Shown in pieces: positions 11,440 through 24,389 of a stretch of 64,000 nt of DNA. Position 1 is the stretch's first letter, and every line of letters begins with the position of its first letter. Source of the DNA: Diphasiastrum complanatum (taxonomy: Eukaryota > Streptophyta > Lycopodiopsida > Lycopodiales > Lycopodiaceae); the NCBI GenBank assembly GCA_029204225.1, contig MU832123.1, positions 22,035 to 86,034 of the forward strand, written 5' to 3'. A program made the translations under genes and the position numbers. Under the pieces are notes generated by a model. That model was not told where the DNA came from, searched no databases, and saw only the letters and a list, made by a program, of their open reading frames with translations.

Positions 11440-11860
11440 GAAGGAAAACAAAAAACAAACTCAATTCAGAAACGCGTTTCTAGAAATGTGGTGCACCTAT
11501 GAGTCTATTGTTAGAAGCTAGAAGGAAGTTAAAGCGGGAGGGAAACATTGGAGATGCTTTGCATGAAATAAATACAGAGTTTATTTTACCTTTTATTATG
11601 GATTTGTGTTACCAAGCATTGTTAGAAGACTTTTATGACATATGGTCCCATAACATTATTGTTTTTTTGGTTTAGGAGTGGCGATAAGAATGATTTTTTC
11701 AACTAAAGCATAGTATTGGTGAAACGCGTTTCATCTCGTTTCCTTGAACATGGGAAACGCTCCCTAGGAAACAGTCATTTCCCTGATGGGATTCCTTGAT
11801 GGGAAACACTTTGTTTCCCAGAACACCTTCTGTTGGGAAACATTTTTAACTCTTAAAAAA
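11440..11860. repeat. Cluster of GAAACG/CGTTTC palindromes
   Basis: The cluster contains the 14-bp palindromes AGAAACGCGTTTCT (11468-11481) and TGAAACGCGTTTCA (11720-11733), then at least five GGGAAAC, GGAAAC or GTTTCCC motifs up to about 11850. The right edge abuts the presumed leader of element A and is close to the inferred inversion breakpoint. Identity unknown. Confidence 0.55.
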
Positions 11861-11869
11861 TGACCTAGA

Positions 11870-12201
11870 ATACTGCAACAAAGTATTTCGGCTGTAACCT
11901 CCAAACGAAGGGCACTCGGACTGTACCTGCAACTACGGTATAGCAAAACAGAGTGATTGCAGTGGAAAAAGTGTTCAGAGTGCGCCAAAAGTGATTTCAC
12001 CATTTCACTGAGCACGAAGTTGGGAGTTGATGACTGACTGCATTTCGGAAGGCGACGCCGATTTGGCTTTCAAATTGATGGAAAAGCGGCGAGTGGCCTA
12101 GTAAGGGAAAAAGTGCAGGTCATTATTTTCAACTTCTGATATCATTGTTGGCCTCGGCATACTATTTTTAGCCTACGGCAGAAGTTTCAAGTAGTTTTGC
12201 G
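11870..12201 (+). mobile_element. Probable leader (5' UTR) of copia element A, gag-proximal part
   Basis: Non-coding DNA directly upstream of the gag start of element A. No LTR or PBS is found to its left. The LTR/PBS-proximal half of a leader in the opposite orientation lies at 18841-19309. I therefore infer that this is the gag-proximal half, separated by an inversion. The left limit is approximate. Confidence 0.4.
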
Positions 12202-15200
12202 ATGGCAAACATGGGAGAGTCCATTTTGAGTGAAAGTAGCAAATTGGACGGGATTTCCAACTATGCAGTGTGGAAATTCAAAATGAAAAACATACTGATG
12301 GAGAAAGACGTGTGAGAAGTCATCACAGGTGATGAGAGAAGGCCGCCAAATGAAGCGGATATCAAAGTGTTGGACAAAAAGATGAGGAAAGCTTTGACCT
12401 TCATTAACTTGTCAGTGAAGGATCACATCATTACCCACATTTGTGATGTTGTTACACCCAGACAGGCATGGGATGTGCTAAAGGAGCAGTTCGATACGTC
12501 AAATCTGTCAAGAATCATGTTTCTGAAGTCAAAGCTGAATAGTGCCCGCATGGAGCAAGGAGAGCACATTCAGACGTACATGACCAGAATCAAGGCAATG
12601 AGGGATGAACTGCATTCTATTGATGAGCGCATACGTGATGTGGAGCTGGTGCACAATGCATTGTGTAACTTTGCAGAACCCTATCAGATGTTTGTGAGCG
12701 GAATAGCAGCAAGAGAAAGATTGACAACCTTTGACGAGCTCATAGAAATCTTGATGCAGGAAGAACAACGGCGAGAAATGGTAAAAGCTAGACATCAAAA
12801 TACTGACGATCAAGCACTTGCGACACGCCAAAGACAAGGTAAGGGCAAGAGCAAGAAGAAGTCTAAGCAGCAATTTGCCAAGTCTCAGGAGGATGAGGGA
12901 TCTTCCAGTAAGACCAAAAAGAAAGACAAGTGCCTCCATTGTGGTAAAAAGGGCCATTGGAAGAGTGAATGTCGCAAATTCTTGGCAGAATAAGACAAGG
13001 GAAAACCAAAACAAGCAGGTAACCTTCTCGATGAGGGTGAGATTGAAGACTCTAGCATCTTCATATCTGCATTGTCATCTAATCAAGATGATCAAATGTG
13101 GTATATTGACTCGGGAGCCACAAGACACATGACAAGTAACAAGAATTGATTCAGTAGCTTGAAAGTGTTGGATAATGGAACGTCCATTTCACAAGCAAAT
13201 GGTGAGGTGTGAAGGATCAAGGGGATAGGCACCATTTCAGTCCAACTACCTGATGGAAAAAGTAGGATGATCAGAGAGGTACTTTACGTACCAGATTTGA
13301 AAAAAAATCTACTTTCTGTTGGAGTCATTACTGATCAAAAGTTGAAAGTAGAATTTGCCCATGATCGTTGCTTTGTGAAGGATGTGAACCAAAAGTTCAA
13401 AGTTATTGCGGATGGAGTAAGGGAGCCCAATACAAAATTGTACAGGTTGAATGCTACAATCAAGGGCAACATGGACTTGTATCGTCCATTCCATCGCAAA
13501 CTAAGTTGTGGCATAAGAGGCTTGGTCACTTGAACTTGGGAAGCCTCAGTTTGATAAGAAGATTGGAGATGGTAACATGATTGCCTACCATAGAAGATCA
13601 CTTGAAATCGATGTGTGAATCTTGTGTATATGGGAAGCAGCATCGAGAGAAGTTCAATAAAGGGGCTGTTGCAAGAGCAAAGAACATCCTGGATTTAATC
13701 CACACAGATTTATGTGGGCCTATGAGGACCATGTCCTTAGGTAAAGCCTTCTATTTCATGACCTTTACTGATGATATGTCATGTAAGACGTGGATCTACT
13801 TCTTGAAGAAGAAATCGAATGCATTTGACAACTTCAAGAGCTTCAAAGCATTGGTCGAAAATCAGACAGGTAGGAAGATCAAAGTCCTAAGATCAGATAG
13901 TGGAGGTGAGTACAAGTCTAATGACTTCAATGATCTTTGTGACCAATGTGAGATTAAAAGACAATTTACGCAAGCTCATACTCCTGCTCTCAATGGTGTA
14001 GCTGAGCGCAAGAATCGTACGATTTTGGAAAGTGCCAGATCTATGCTAGCTGAGATGAAACTACCAAAAGATTTTTGGTCAGAAGCATGTAGCACGATAG
14101 TCTATCTTCAAATTAGAAGTCTTACCATTGTCATACCAGAGATAACACTTGAGGAAGCATTCACGAAGAAGAAGCCAAAGGTGAACCACTTGCGAATCTT
14201 TGGATGTAAGGCTTTTGTACACGTTCCTAAGGAAGAGAGACGTAAACTTGATGTAAGAGCTATCAAGTGTATATTCCTAGGATATGATGATCGTGTGAAG
14301 GGCTATAGATGTTTTGATCTAGTGAAAAACAAAATCCATATAAGCCGTGATGTTATCTTTGATGAATCCAAGATGTATGAAGACGAGGATGTTGAGAAGA
14401 TAGATACATCCAGTGGGAGAGATGGTATAGTGAGGATACCACCTGATGATGATCCATTCATTGACCTTCCAAGTGATGAAAAAGAGGATACATCTCAAGA
14501 TACTACTACTCAACCTCAAGAGACGGGTTGGAGAGGTAGGGACAAACCTTTTGGTGCAAGAAGGATTGAAGTTGAAGGTGACAAACGCAAGGAGAATGAT
14601 GTAAAGTGGGATACATTTTCACCGGGAAGCCGATCACCTGACAGGAAGCTCCCTAAGTGGTTTGAGAGATTGTTGGAGAGCCGCGACATGGATGACTTTC
14701 TAGGATCATCTAGCCAGGGAGAGCTACGAAGATCAACAAGAGAGAAGACACAACCTGAAAGGTATGAAGCAAATTATGCTCTCCTATCTAGCATTATTCA
14801 AAGCAAAGAACCTTTGACTTATGGTGAAGCGAAGGATGATGACATTTGGGTCAAGGCCATGGGAGAGGAGATGGAGTCAATTGCTAAGCATAGCACATGG
14901 GACTTAGTAGAACCACATGTTGGCAAAAAACCCATTGGTTGCAAATGGGTATACAGTACTAAGTACCATGCAGATGGAAGGATAGCAAAGCACAAGGCAA
15001 GATGGGTGATTAAAGGGTATGCACAAAGTAAAGGCATCGACAATGTGAGACCTTTGCGTCGGTTTGTAAGTGGAATACTCTATGTCTACTTGTTATTTTA
15101 GCTTCACATTTTGGTTGGCCTTTGCATCAGATGGATGTAAATTCTGTTTTTCTAAATGGTGAGTTAGAAGAAGAGGTGTTCATGGATCAACCTGAAGGCT

Positions 15201-16243
15201 TTGTAGTGAAGGGACAAGAAATTAAAGTATGTCACTTGAAGAAAGCGCTTTATGGTCTTAAACAGGCACCACGTGCGTGGTATAGCAGGATTGATGTTGA
15301 TGACTTGATTATTACGGAAAATAATCAAGAGATGATAAATATGATCAAGAAAGATCTCATGGAACAATTCGAGATGACAGATCTTAGTCTAATGTATTAT
15401 TGCCTTGGAGTAAAGGTGTGGCAAAAAGGACACAAAGTGGGTTTAACACAAGTGAAGTATGTCAAAGAGTTGCTGCACAGGTTTAAGTTGCAGGACTGCA
15501 AACCAGTGAATACTCCTATTGAACCAGGTAAAAAGTTTTCTAAGCTTCATGAGTCACAGTCATTTGATGCTACGCTTTATAGGCAATTAGTAGGGAGCTT
15601 GATTTACCTTACCACGACTAGACCAGATATATGCTATGTTGTTGGCATTGTAAGTCAGTTTATGGCAGCACCTACAAAAACGCATTGGAAGGCAGCTAAA
15701 CGCATTTTGCATTATGTGAAAGGCACAACAGAGTATGGCTTGATTTACAGGAAGCATGATGGTTTACCTAAGTTGTGTGGCTATGTGGATGCGGACTAGG
15801 GAGGTGACTATGTTGATCGTAGATCCACCACAGGATATATATTCCAGTTTTGTGGTAATTGCTTTTCCTGGTCTAGTAAGAAGCAAAGTACAATTGCTCT
15901 TTCCACCACATAAGCAGAGTATAAGGCAATGTGTAGTGCTGCACAAGAAGCTATATGGTTGAGACAAATCTTGGAAGAAATTGGCATGAAGCAAAAAAAT
16001 CCCGCGACTTTACATAGCGACAGTCAGAGTGGCATTCAGCTAGCAAAGAATCCAATGTTCCATGCGAGAACTAAACACATTGAGATTTAGTATCACCTCA
16101 TATGTGAGAGGCTGCTGAGTCATGAAATTCATGTTGTTCATTGTAGCACAGAAGAACAACTAGCTGATATTTTCACTAAGCCACTTGTTGGAGAAAAGTT
16201 TGATAAGTTTAGATCAAAGCTTTATGTACTTAAAGTTTGTTAA
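12202..16243 (+). pseudogene. Copia element A: gag-pol, multiply broken
   Basis: Gag starts at ATG 12202 (MANMGESILSESSKLDG, YAVWKFKMKNILMEKDV) and hits a TGA at 12313. It continues in frame with the UBN2-type gag to a zinc knuckle CLHCGKKGHWKSEC (about 12930-12972) and a TAA at 12991. Protease WYIDSGATRHMT is at about 13100. The integrase zinc-binding part (WHKRLGHLN … CESCVYGKQHR) spans a frameshift near 13510. The integrase core includes HTDLCGPM, LRSDSGGEY and VAERKNR (13700-14020). RT starts with KKPIGCKWVYSTKYHADG. A frameshift near 15050 and a deletion that fuses AWYSRID directly to VDDLII (about 15290) remove part of RT. RNase H continues to HTEEQLADIFTKPLVGEK-like sequence, with stops at 15799 and 15913. 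The frame ends at TAA 16241-16243. Confidence 0.9.
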
Positions 16244-16291
16244 CTTTAAAGCTATGTATATGACCGTATAAAGTAGACTCTACTTTGAGAG

Positions 16292-16565
16292 AGTTAGAAT
16301 TAAAGTAGAATCACTGTGCTACTGTAATGTGGGTCCTATCAGTTGATAAGGATCAGTTGGCCTCGCCACGAGGCAACTCGACGGGACACGCGTCCTGCCA
16401 ATGACAACCTGGGTCATGCATGGGTTGCTTGAGTGAACAACTATATGTACAGTGTAATTTCGTTTTGAGAAATACAGTTGCTTTGTGAGCTTGCTGGTGA
16501 GAGTGTTTTCTGTTTGTGTTACTGTGTAGCATGATCTGTGTTCCTGTGCAAAGTAAATTCTAAGT
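16292..16565 (+). repeat. 3' LTR of copia element A
   Basis: This 274-bp sequence matches 19310-19583 in reverse complement over its whole length, with roughly 6% differences by eye. It starts AGTTAGAATTAAAG after the purine-rich TTTGAGAG and ends AAATTCTAAGT, so its ends are not the usual TG…CA. The other copy's 3' end abuts a perfect PBS (19297-19309). The next bases, AGAGT (16566-16570), are the target-site duplication in element B. Confidence 0.85.
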
Positions 16566-16939
16566 AGAGTACACGGCTTTGATCCGCAACTTATTGTACT
16601 CATTTATTTCTGTTTCGTTTTGAATCAATACTATCCTTTATTGCGTTCAGCTTTGTCTCAGAATGTATGCATTTTCTGGAGTTCTTCGCGACTAATTATT
16701 TGTCTGATAATTTGATGCTTAATTGTTTGGCTACGTAATCACTGTAGTACTGACGATTTCAAAGTTAGTTACTATAAGATCAAACGTGATTTCTATCACT
16801 ATTGTTTTTTTTGAAATTGATAGGTGTCATGCATTGTGAAAGAGGAAGATAGTTTATTCCGCCATGCACGAAAAGATTTCTTTCTAGACATTTGTTTCTT
16901 TTCGAACTAGACCTATCTTCACAACACCACTTTCTGACA
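16566..16939 (+). repeat. Inverted piece of element B's 3' LTR
   Basis: It reads as the reverse complement of 23211-23588, the PBS-side part of element B's other LTR. Matches include the blocks around TGATCC…CAACTTATTGTACTCATTT, the GCGTTCAGCTT… block and the end ACACCACTTTCTGACA. It starts exactly where element A's 3' LTR stops. The base after its end begins ACTTT (16940-16944), the reverse complement of AAAGT. AAAGT is also the 5 bp beyond element B's right LTR (24286-24290). The missing rest of this LTR is at 19584-20358. Confidence 0.85.
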
Positions 16940-16944
16940 ACTTT

Positions 16945-18379
<1,435 letters not shown>

Positions 18380-18838
18380 CTAGTTGTTTTGACAACAAAC
18401 AGTCACACGGGAAATCACACAGTGAATGAGTGTCCTCAATTGAAAAAATGAATGGAAATCAATATATGCCAATTGTGCAATTTGCCTGGTCATGAGACTG
18501 CTTTTTGCAACTTCAATCCTCGGATCATTCAGCAACGGTATGTCTAGATGGAATATCGAGAACCACATTATGGAGGAAATCCGACAATTAGACCTCGTCA
18601 ATCTACTCTTGGATACCCGGAACGATTAGCCTAACCTGCCCCACCAAAGCACCCCGCTCCTCCTACCAATTCGATGGAACCAGAACCTTACAGAGGTGCC
18701 GAGCAATGGAATTATAGTAATGATTATGAAGGTGGATCTTTAGAACAATATGCTATTTATGCTGCCGTGCAATAACAAGCATTTAGAGACTGGACCAGAG
18801 CACCACTTGGATGCACTGCTAGGGCGCCCTCCTCCTGA
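18380..18838 (+). pseudogene. Gag-like relic with tandem CCHC zinc knuckles
   Basis: In the + frame through 18452 the peptide contains CQLCNLPGHETAFC, a textbook C-X2-C-X4-H-X4-C knuckle, followed by NFNPRIIQQRYV. Just upstream in the same phase HTVNECPQLKK looks like the second half of another knuckle whose first half (CFDN…) is out of frame. Downstream come Pro- and Tyr-rich segments (PAPPKHPAPPTNSMEP, EQWNYSNDYEGG) with stops at 18546, 18627 and 18771. Two knuckles plus a low-complexity tail suggest a retroelement gag or a host CCHC protein. It does not resemble the gag of A, B, C or D. Confidence 0.5.
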
Positions 18839-18840
18839 AT

Positions 18841-19296
18841 TTTTACAGCTTGCAAAATGAATCAGTATAGAGAGAAATCTTTGATTTTGTGCTCCCAAAC
18901 CCCAAACCAGGGTTTTTCACACAAATCTATTCTTGGCTTCCAATTCACATTGTTCTGACAGGCCTACTCTCTTGCTCTGAGGTCGCCCTACTGCCAGAAC
19001 TTTGATGCTTCAATCCGTTTGTCAAATGGTGTCCGATTGAATGCACACTGACTGCAAACACCAAATAACATGCTTTGGAATTTCAAAATTCTGTTTGCTG
19101 AGGTTCTGATTCAGCCGACAACCCTTGTCTTTGAATCCTCACACAGTCTCAAGCTCACCAAGCTTCCGTGTGCTAAACTCTCTACACCAGTGTTTCTCCT
19201 TCTGTTTTCAACCCGCCGTAAACCCCGAACTCTCAGAAGACAGTTCTCCCGAAGCTCTCTTCAACGACGATGTTGTCCTGTGTACACTCCTTGTAT
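18841..19296 (-). mobile_element. Leader (5' UTR) of copia element A, PBS-proximal part
   Basis: Directly downstream, on the minus strand, of the PBS at 19297-19309. No ORF is evident. The gag that should follow is absent here; the only gag with a fitting context is the + strand one at 12202. This is one of the arguments for an inversion inside element A. Confidence 0.5.
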
Positions 19297-19309
19297 GGCT
19301 CTGATACCA
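19297..19309 (-). other. Primer-binding site of element A
   Basis: The + strand GGCTCTGATACCA is TGGTATCAGAGCC on the minus strand, a perfect 13-base complement to initiator tRNA-Met. It abuts the LTR end at 19310. Confidence 0.9.
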
Positions 19310-19583
19310 ACTTAGAATTTGCTTTGCATAGGAACACAGATCATGCTACACAGTAACACAGACAGAAAACACTCTCACCAGCAAGCTCACAAAGCAACTG
19401 TATTTCTCAAAACGAAATTACATTGTACATATAGTTGTTCACTCATGCAACCCATGCATGACCTAGGTTGCCGTTGGGGGGACGCGTGTCCCGTCGACTT
19501 GCCTTATGGTGAGGCCAACTGATCCTTATCAACTGATAGGACCCACAGTAAAGTAGCACAATGATTCTACTTTAATTCTAACT
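19310..19583 (-). repeat. 5' LTR of copia element A
   Basis: 274 bp, the same length as and collinear with the inverted 3' copy at 16292-16565. On the minus strand it runs AGTTAGAATT … AAATTCTAAGT followed at once by the PBS. The next five + strand bases, ACTCT (19584-19588), are the target-site duplication of element A in element B's LTR, matching AGAGT at 16566-16570. Confidence 0.9.
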
Positions 19584-20358
19584 ACTCTATGCTATCTCTG
19601 AGCGACTAAAATGAAATTATGAATTAATGCGCAATGCTGATAAGCAGTAGCGCAATAGTAATCTCTAAAACAACTCTAAGAAGTAAGCTAGAATGCTCAG
19701 GAGTCTTCAAGCTCACAGGCTTGAGAGAGAGAGAGCTAACTATTCAAAAACTTCTTCTGATAATTCTGGTAATCTAATAATAATGATGTATGAATATGAA
19801 CAACTATTTATACTAAGAAATTAGGTCATCAATTGCGATTGCCAATTGGCTGTGATCCGTTGGCATCCATCCGATCCTTGTCATTGATTGCTGATAAGCG
19901 GTGAAATTGGTCGTAAATGTTGTGTCTGCATAAATGAACCAAAACTGTAGCTCTGCAGAAATGAACTAAAACAGCCACAAGCAACACTATCGGATTTTTC
20001 GCGAAAAAAATGAAGTGCTCTTAATTCTCATTCAGGATTGCCCCACACTTTGCCAGAGTCATTTCCTTGATATTTGAGGCTCTTCGAAAAAAGTGAAAAA
20101 TGCAACACTGTGATTTTACACGAGATTTCTAACAGGCGAAAAATACAAAAAAAGACGACACTGCATTTTTCAGCATGATTTCTAACAGGTGAAAAAGATG
20201 ACACTGTTGTCAACTCTGAGTATTTCTATAGACTGCATAAAAACACTTGTAATTCCGTAGACTATATAAAAACACGAAAAAAATCCACAGAACTAGATAA
20301 ACAATGGATGAAGATTAAAACCAATTAGACGATTGATAAGAAGGAAAATAATCCAACA
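19584..20358 (-). repeat. 3' LTR of element B, remaining piece
   Basis: It aligns base by base with 23584-24285 of the other LTR: CTATGCTATCTCTGAGCG…, GCTGATAAGCAGTAGCGCAAT, GATAAGCGGTGAAATTGG and the hairpin units of CGACACTGCATTTTT type. It ends AATAATCCAACA, followed by the PPT complement CTTCCCCTTA (20359-20368). Its other third was carried away by the inversion and lies at 16566-16939. Confidence 0.9.
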
Positions 20359-20479
20359 CTTCCCCTTAATTTGCATCCTTGAATGCCTTGACCTTCAAAC
20401 TTAGTTCTACATAGAATCTTCTGTGTGACTCCAAACTTAATGCTTTAGTAAAAACATCCGTTGTCATATCTTGCGTTTT

Positions 20480-23002
20480 ACAGTACTACAATCTGACCTC
20501 TTCATTGAGAACTTTGCTTCTAATGAAATGATACTTCAGTTCAATGTGCTTACTCTTGGAATGAAATCTAGGGTTGGTTGATAAAGTGATGGCACTTTGA
20601 TTATCACAAAATAATGTTGTCAGAGCATATTGATTCAGACCAATATCTGAGAGTAAATTCCTCAGCCAAATTGCTTCCTTTGTAGCTTGAGAGGCTGCGA
20701 TATACTCTGATTCAGTGGAAGATAGAGCTATTGAAGATTGTTTGCGACTGCTCCAGAAAATTGGACCATTGTTGAGAAAGAATGTAAATCCAGAAGTAGA
20801 TTTACGAGTGTCTACATCTCCTGCCCAACTTGCATCTGTATAACCATTGAGTAAATTGAGTTTGTCGTTGCCGATTGCTCCAATATAACAAATGCAAAAG
20901 TCCATAGTAGCTCGAACATATCTCATGACTTTGATAAGGCAGAAATGAGCTTCGTCCAGATCGGTCATGTCGAATTCGGAAGATAGCATTGTCTTGGCCT
21001 CTTTTATCAGATCGGTACTATTGTTGAAAAGCAATGTATCATCCACGTATAAAGTAATAATGATAAAAGGCTGCTGCACTGATTTGAAGTAAACGCTTGA
21101 ATCTGAAGAGCCAGACATGTAGCCGTGATCAATAAAGAAAGTATTGATCCTTTGAAACCATGCTCGAGCATATTGCTTCAAGCCATAAAGTGCCTTATGG
21201 ATTTTACACACATGATTGTGTTTACCCTTGATAATATAACCTTCGAAAAGCACCATGTAAATGTCTTCTTTGATAACTCCATTGAGATATGCTGACTGTA
21301 CATCCATTTGATGTACTTCCAAATCTGCTGCAGCGGCAAATGATAGCAAAAGTCGAATAGAAGAATGCTTGACTACTGGACTGAAGGTCTCAGTGTAATC
21401 GACGTTGTATACTTGAGAAAATCCTCTGGCTACAAGTCGTGCCTTTCTCCTGTTGATGCTTCCATCTGCGTTGTACTTGACTTTGAAACTTGTCGATATA
21501 CCGGTTAGGTGGTTTGTTTGTCCTTGATGATCTTCTAGGTAATATAGGAAGTTGATTATTTTCATCATATTGTAGTTGCTGATCTGCAGCATCATCATCT
21601 TCTGATTTGCCATTGATTTTTTGTTTGTCAAGAGTATAGGAGCTTGGACCTTCGATAGGAATAGTCGACTGGGAACTGGAAAGTTCAAAGCATCAGGAGA
21701 ATCTGATAGGTCGGCTACATGGGGGCTACCCTTTCCTTTAAGGTCTTGAAACTGATCTTCGATGAAGATGACATCCCGGCTAGTGAATATCTTCGACTCG
21801 ATGGGATCGAACTACTTGTAGGCTTGATCTGAAGTAGTGTACCCGATGAAAACACATTTGATACTCTGAAAGTCGAGCTTCTTCTTGAGATCATGAGGAA
21901 TCTACGCAAAAGCAGTACATTCAAAAACTTGTAAGTTTGATAAAGAAGGTTTGGTACCTGTCCAAACTTCAAATAGTGTTTTGTCTGAGAGGCCTTTAGT
22001 AAGACATCTGTTCTGAATATTGGTTGTTGTTGAAACAACTTAAGCCCATAAGCACTTCGGAAGTGTTGAATGTAATAACATGCACTTTGCCGATTCAACT
22101 AAGGTTCTATTCTTTCTCTCAACAAGACCATTTCACTGAGGCATATAGGAAGTAATGTATTGTTGCTCAATGTCGTTGTTAAGGCAGTAATCCTTGAATT
22201 TGTTTGAGATGTGCTTGGCTGCGTTCTTCGCTTGGAGAATTCGGTAATCCTTGATCTCATGGTTATTGCGCTTGAAATACCTGCAAAATATCTTCTTCTT
22301 TGACTATGGATCTGATGATTGTACTTGACTTTGAGTCTGTTTCTGATTCATTGCAGCCTTCTTGGAGCTTTTTTGCTTCTGTTACTTAGAGCCTTTGTTG
22401 ACATGTAGGGCATGAGAGGAGGAAGTAGACGAAGTGTCTTGACTTCTTCTATTGTCTTCTTGCAGCAACATAGTGATAACTCTAGTAAGAGTTAAATCTG
22501 AGTGTGTTGAAATGATCATCACCCAGTTCTCATATGTAGAGGACAAGCTTAAAAGCAATGTCATAATTGTGTCTCGATCGTCTATGACTGATCCGACAGC
22601 GGCCATCTATTGCAAGACATTCTTAAACTGGCTAATGTGACTCTGAAGAGAATCACCAGTAGACATCTTGAATGTGAATAATTTTCTTCGTAGATGCAAC
22701 TTACTAGTTACGTCCCTCATGTCATATAGTGAGTTTAGGATGTCCCAAACGTCTTTTGACGTTTTAGCTTCAGCTATGTGTCCAATCTGTGTATCTGATA
22801 TATTAAGAATAATAAGCGCAAAAGCTTTACCATCCTTTGATTTTTACTTTGAGTCGTCGTCTTCAGGTTTTACTATTGTACCTGTAACAAAATCTCATAA
22901 TTCGTTGGCGATTAACAAGGTCTTCATCTTTAATTTTCACAAATGATAATTGGATCCATTCAGCTTGTCTGCAATGAGACCGGCTTTACTTTGAGAATCC
23001 AT
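20480..23002 (-). pseudogene. Copia element B: gag-pol with internal deletions
   Basis: On the minus strand gag starts near 23002 (MDSQSKAGLIADKLNGSNYH, MKTLLIANELW) and runs, with stops and frameshifts, to AAVGSVIDDRDTIMTLLLSLSSTYEN (22606-22400). A damaged knuckle (CRYFKRNNHEIKDYRILQAKN, near 22260) is fused directly to mid-integrase (DYCLNNDIEQQYITSY … GLVERKNRTLVESAKCM, 22200-22060), so protease and the first half of integrase are deleted. A linker leads to RT in the long frame 21688-20486 (KARLVARGFSQVYNVDYTETFSPVVKHSS, LYVDDTLLFNN). There DLDEAHFCL jumps to KVMRYVRATMDF near 20940, losing roughly 100 residues between RT and RNase H. RNase H is complete at its end (DASWAGDVDTRKSTSGF, SSTESEYIAA, DNQSAITLSTNP). 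Confidence 0.88.
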
Positions 23003-23198
23003 CTAGAACTTAGTCTGTCAATTGTATCAATGACGCTAAGATGCAGTAATGCCAACAATAGGAAAATCAATTCTCTGATACTGAAAGGTTGAAAAGAACT
23101 AAAAAGTATGATTGTCAATTTGATATCGCGAAAGATATCAAGTATTAGAGCTTTCGCTCTGATATCATGTTGGAATCAGATAAAGAAGTAGTGAAAAT

Positions 23199-23210
23199 GC
23201 TCTGATACCT
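23199..23210 (-). other. Primer-binding site of element B
   Basis: The minus strand reads AGGTATCAGAGC, a one-mismatch tRNA-Met PBS, directly inside the LTR end at 23211. A second partial match (GCTCTGATATCA) lies about 40 bp further in. Confidence 0.75.
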
Positions 23211-24285
23211 TGTCGGAAAGTGGTGTTGTGAAGATAGGTCTAGCTCAAAAAGAAACAAATGTTTAGAAAGAAATCTTTTCGTGCATGGCGGAATAAACTA
23301 TCTTCCTCTTTCACAATGCATGACTATGCCTATCAATTTCAAACAAAACAATAGTGATACAAATCACGGTTTGATCTTATAGTAACTAACTTTGAAATCG
23401 TCAGTACTACAGTGATTATGTAGCCAAACAATTAAGCATCAAATTATCAGACAAATAATTAGTCGCGTAGAACTCCAGAAAACGCATACGTTCTGAGACG
23501 AAGCTGAACGCAATAAAGGATAGCATTGATTCAAAATGAAACAGAACTAAATGAGTACAATAAGTTGGGGATCAAAGCCGCGTACTCTATGCTATCTCTG
23601 AGCGGCTAAAATGAAAGTCTGAATTAATGCGCAATGCTGATAAACAGTAGCGCAATAGCAATCTCTAAAACAACTCTAAGAAGTGAGCTAGAATGGTCAG
23701 GAGTGTTCAAGCTCGCAAGCTTGAGAGAGAAAGCTAACTATTCAAAAACTTCTTCTGATAATTCTGATAATCTGATAATAATGATGTATGAATATGAACA
23801 ACTATTTATACTAAGAAATTAGATCATCAATTGTGATGCCAGTTGGCTGGTGCTCCGCTGGCATCCATTTGGTCCTTGTCATTGATTGCTGATAAGCGGT
23901 GAAATTGGTCGTAAATGTTCTGTCTGCATAAATGAACCAAAACTGTAGCTTTGCATAAATGAACTAAAATAGCCACAAGCGACACTGTCGGATTTTTCGC
24001 GAAAAAAACGAAAAAAGTGAAGGTGCCCTTAAATCTCATTTAGGGTTGTCCCACACTTTGCCAGAGTCATTTCCTTAACATTTGAGGCTCTTTGGAAAAA
24101 GCAAAAATGTGACATTGTGATTTTACACGAGATTTCTGACAGGCAAAAAATGCGACACTGCATTTTTCAACGGGATTTCTGACAGGCAAAAAAGACGACA
24201 CACGGGAAAATCAACAGAACTGGATTAACAATGGATGAAGATTAAAACTGATTAGATGACTGGTAAGAAGGAGAATAATCCAACA
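23211..24285 (-). repeat. 5' LTR of copia element B (complete)
   Basis: 1075 bp with TG…CA ends: on the minus strand it begins TGTTGGATTATTCTCC and ends CTTTCCGACA. It is the only unbroken LTR of element B and the reference for the split copy (16566-16939 plus 19584-20358). A run of hairpin-prone units lies near its outer (U3) end at about 23990-24200. The next bases, AAAGT (24286-24290), are the target-site duplication. Confidence 0.9.
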
Positions 24286-24389
24286 AAAGTTGCTTGAAAC
24301 ACTCAAGGATTCATTCATATGACTATCTTAGCTATCACGAGCTTCACTTTCAAATATATCAAAGTGCTCAAAATTCTTTAATTTTTTAT

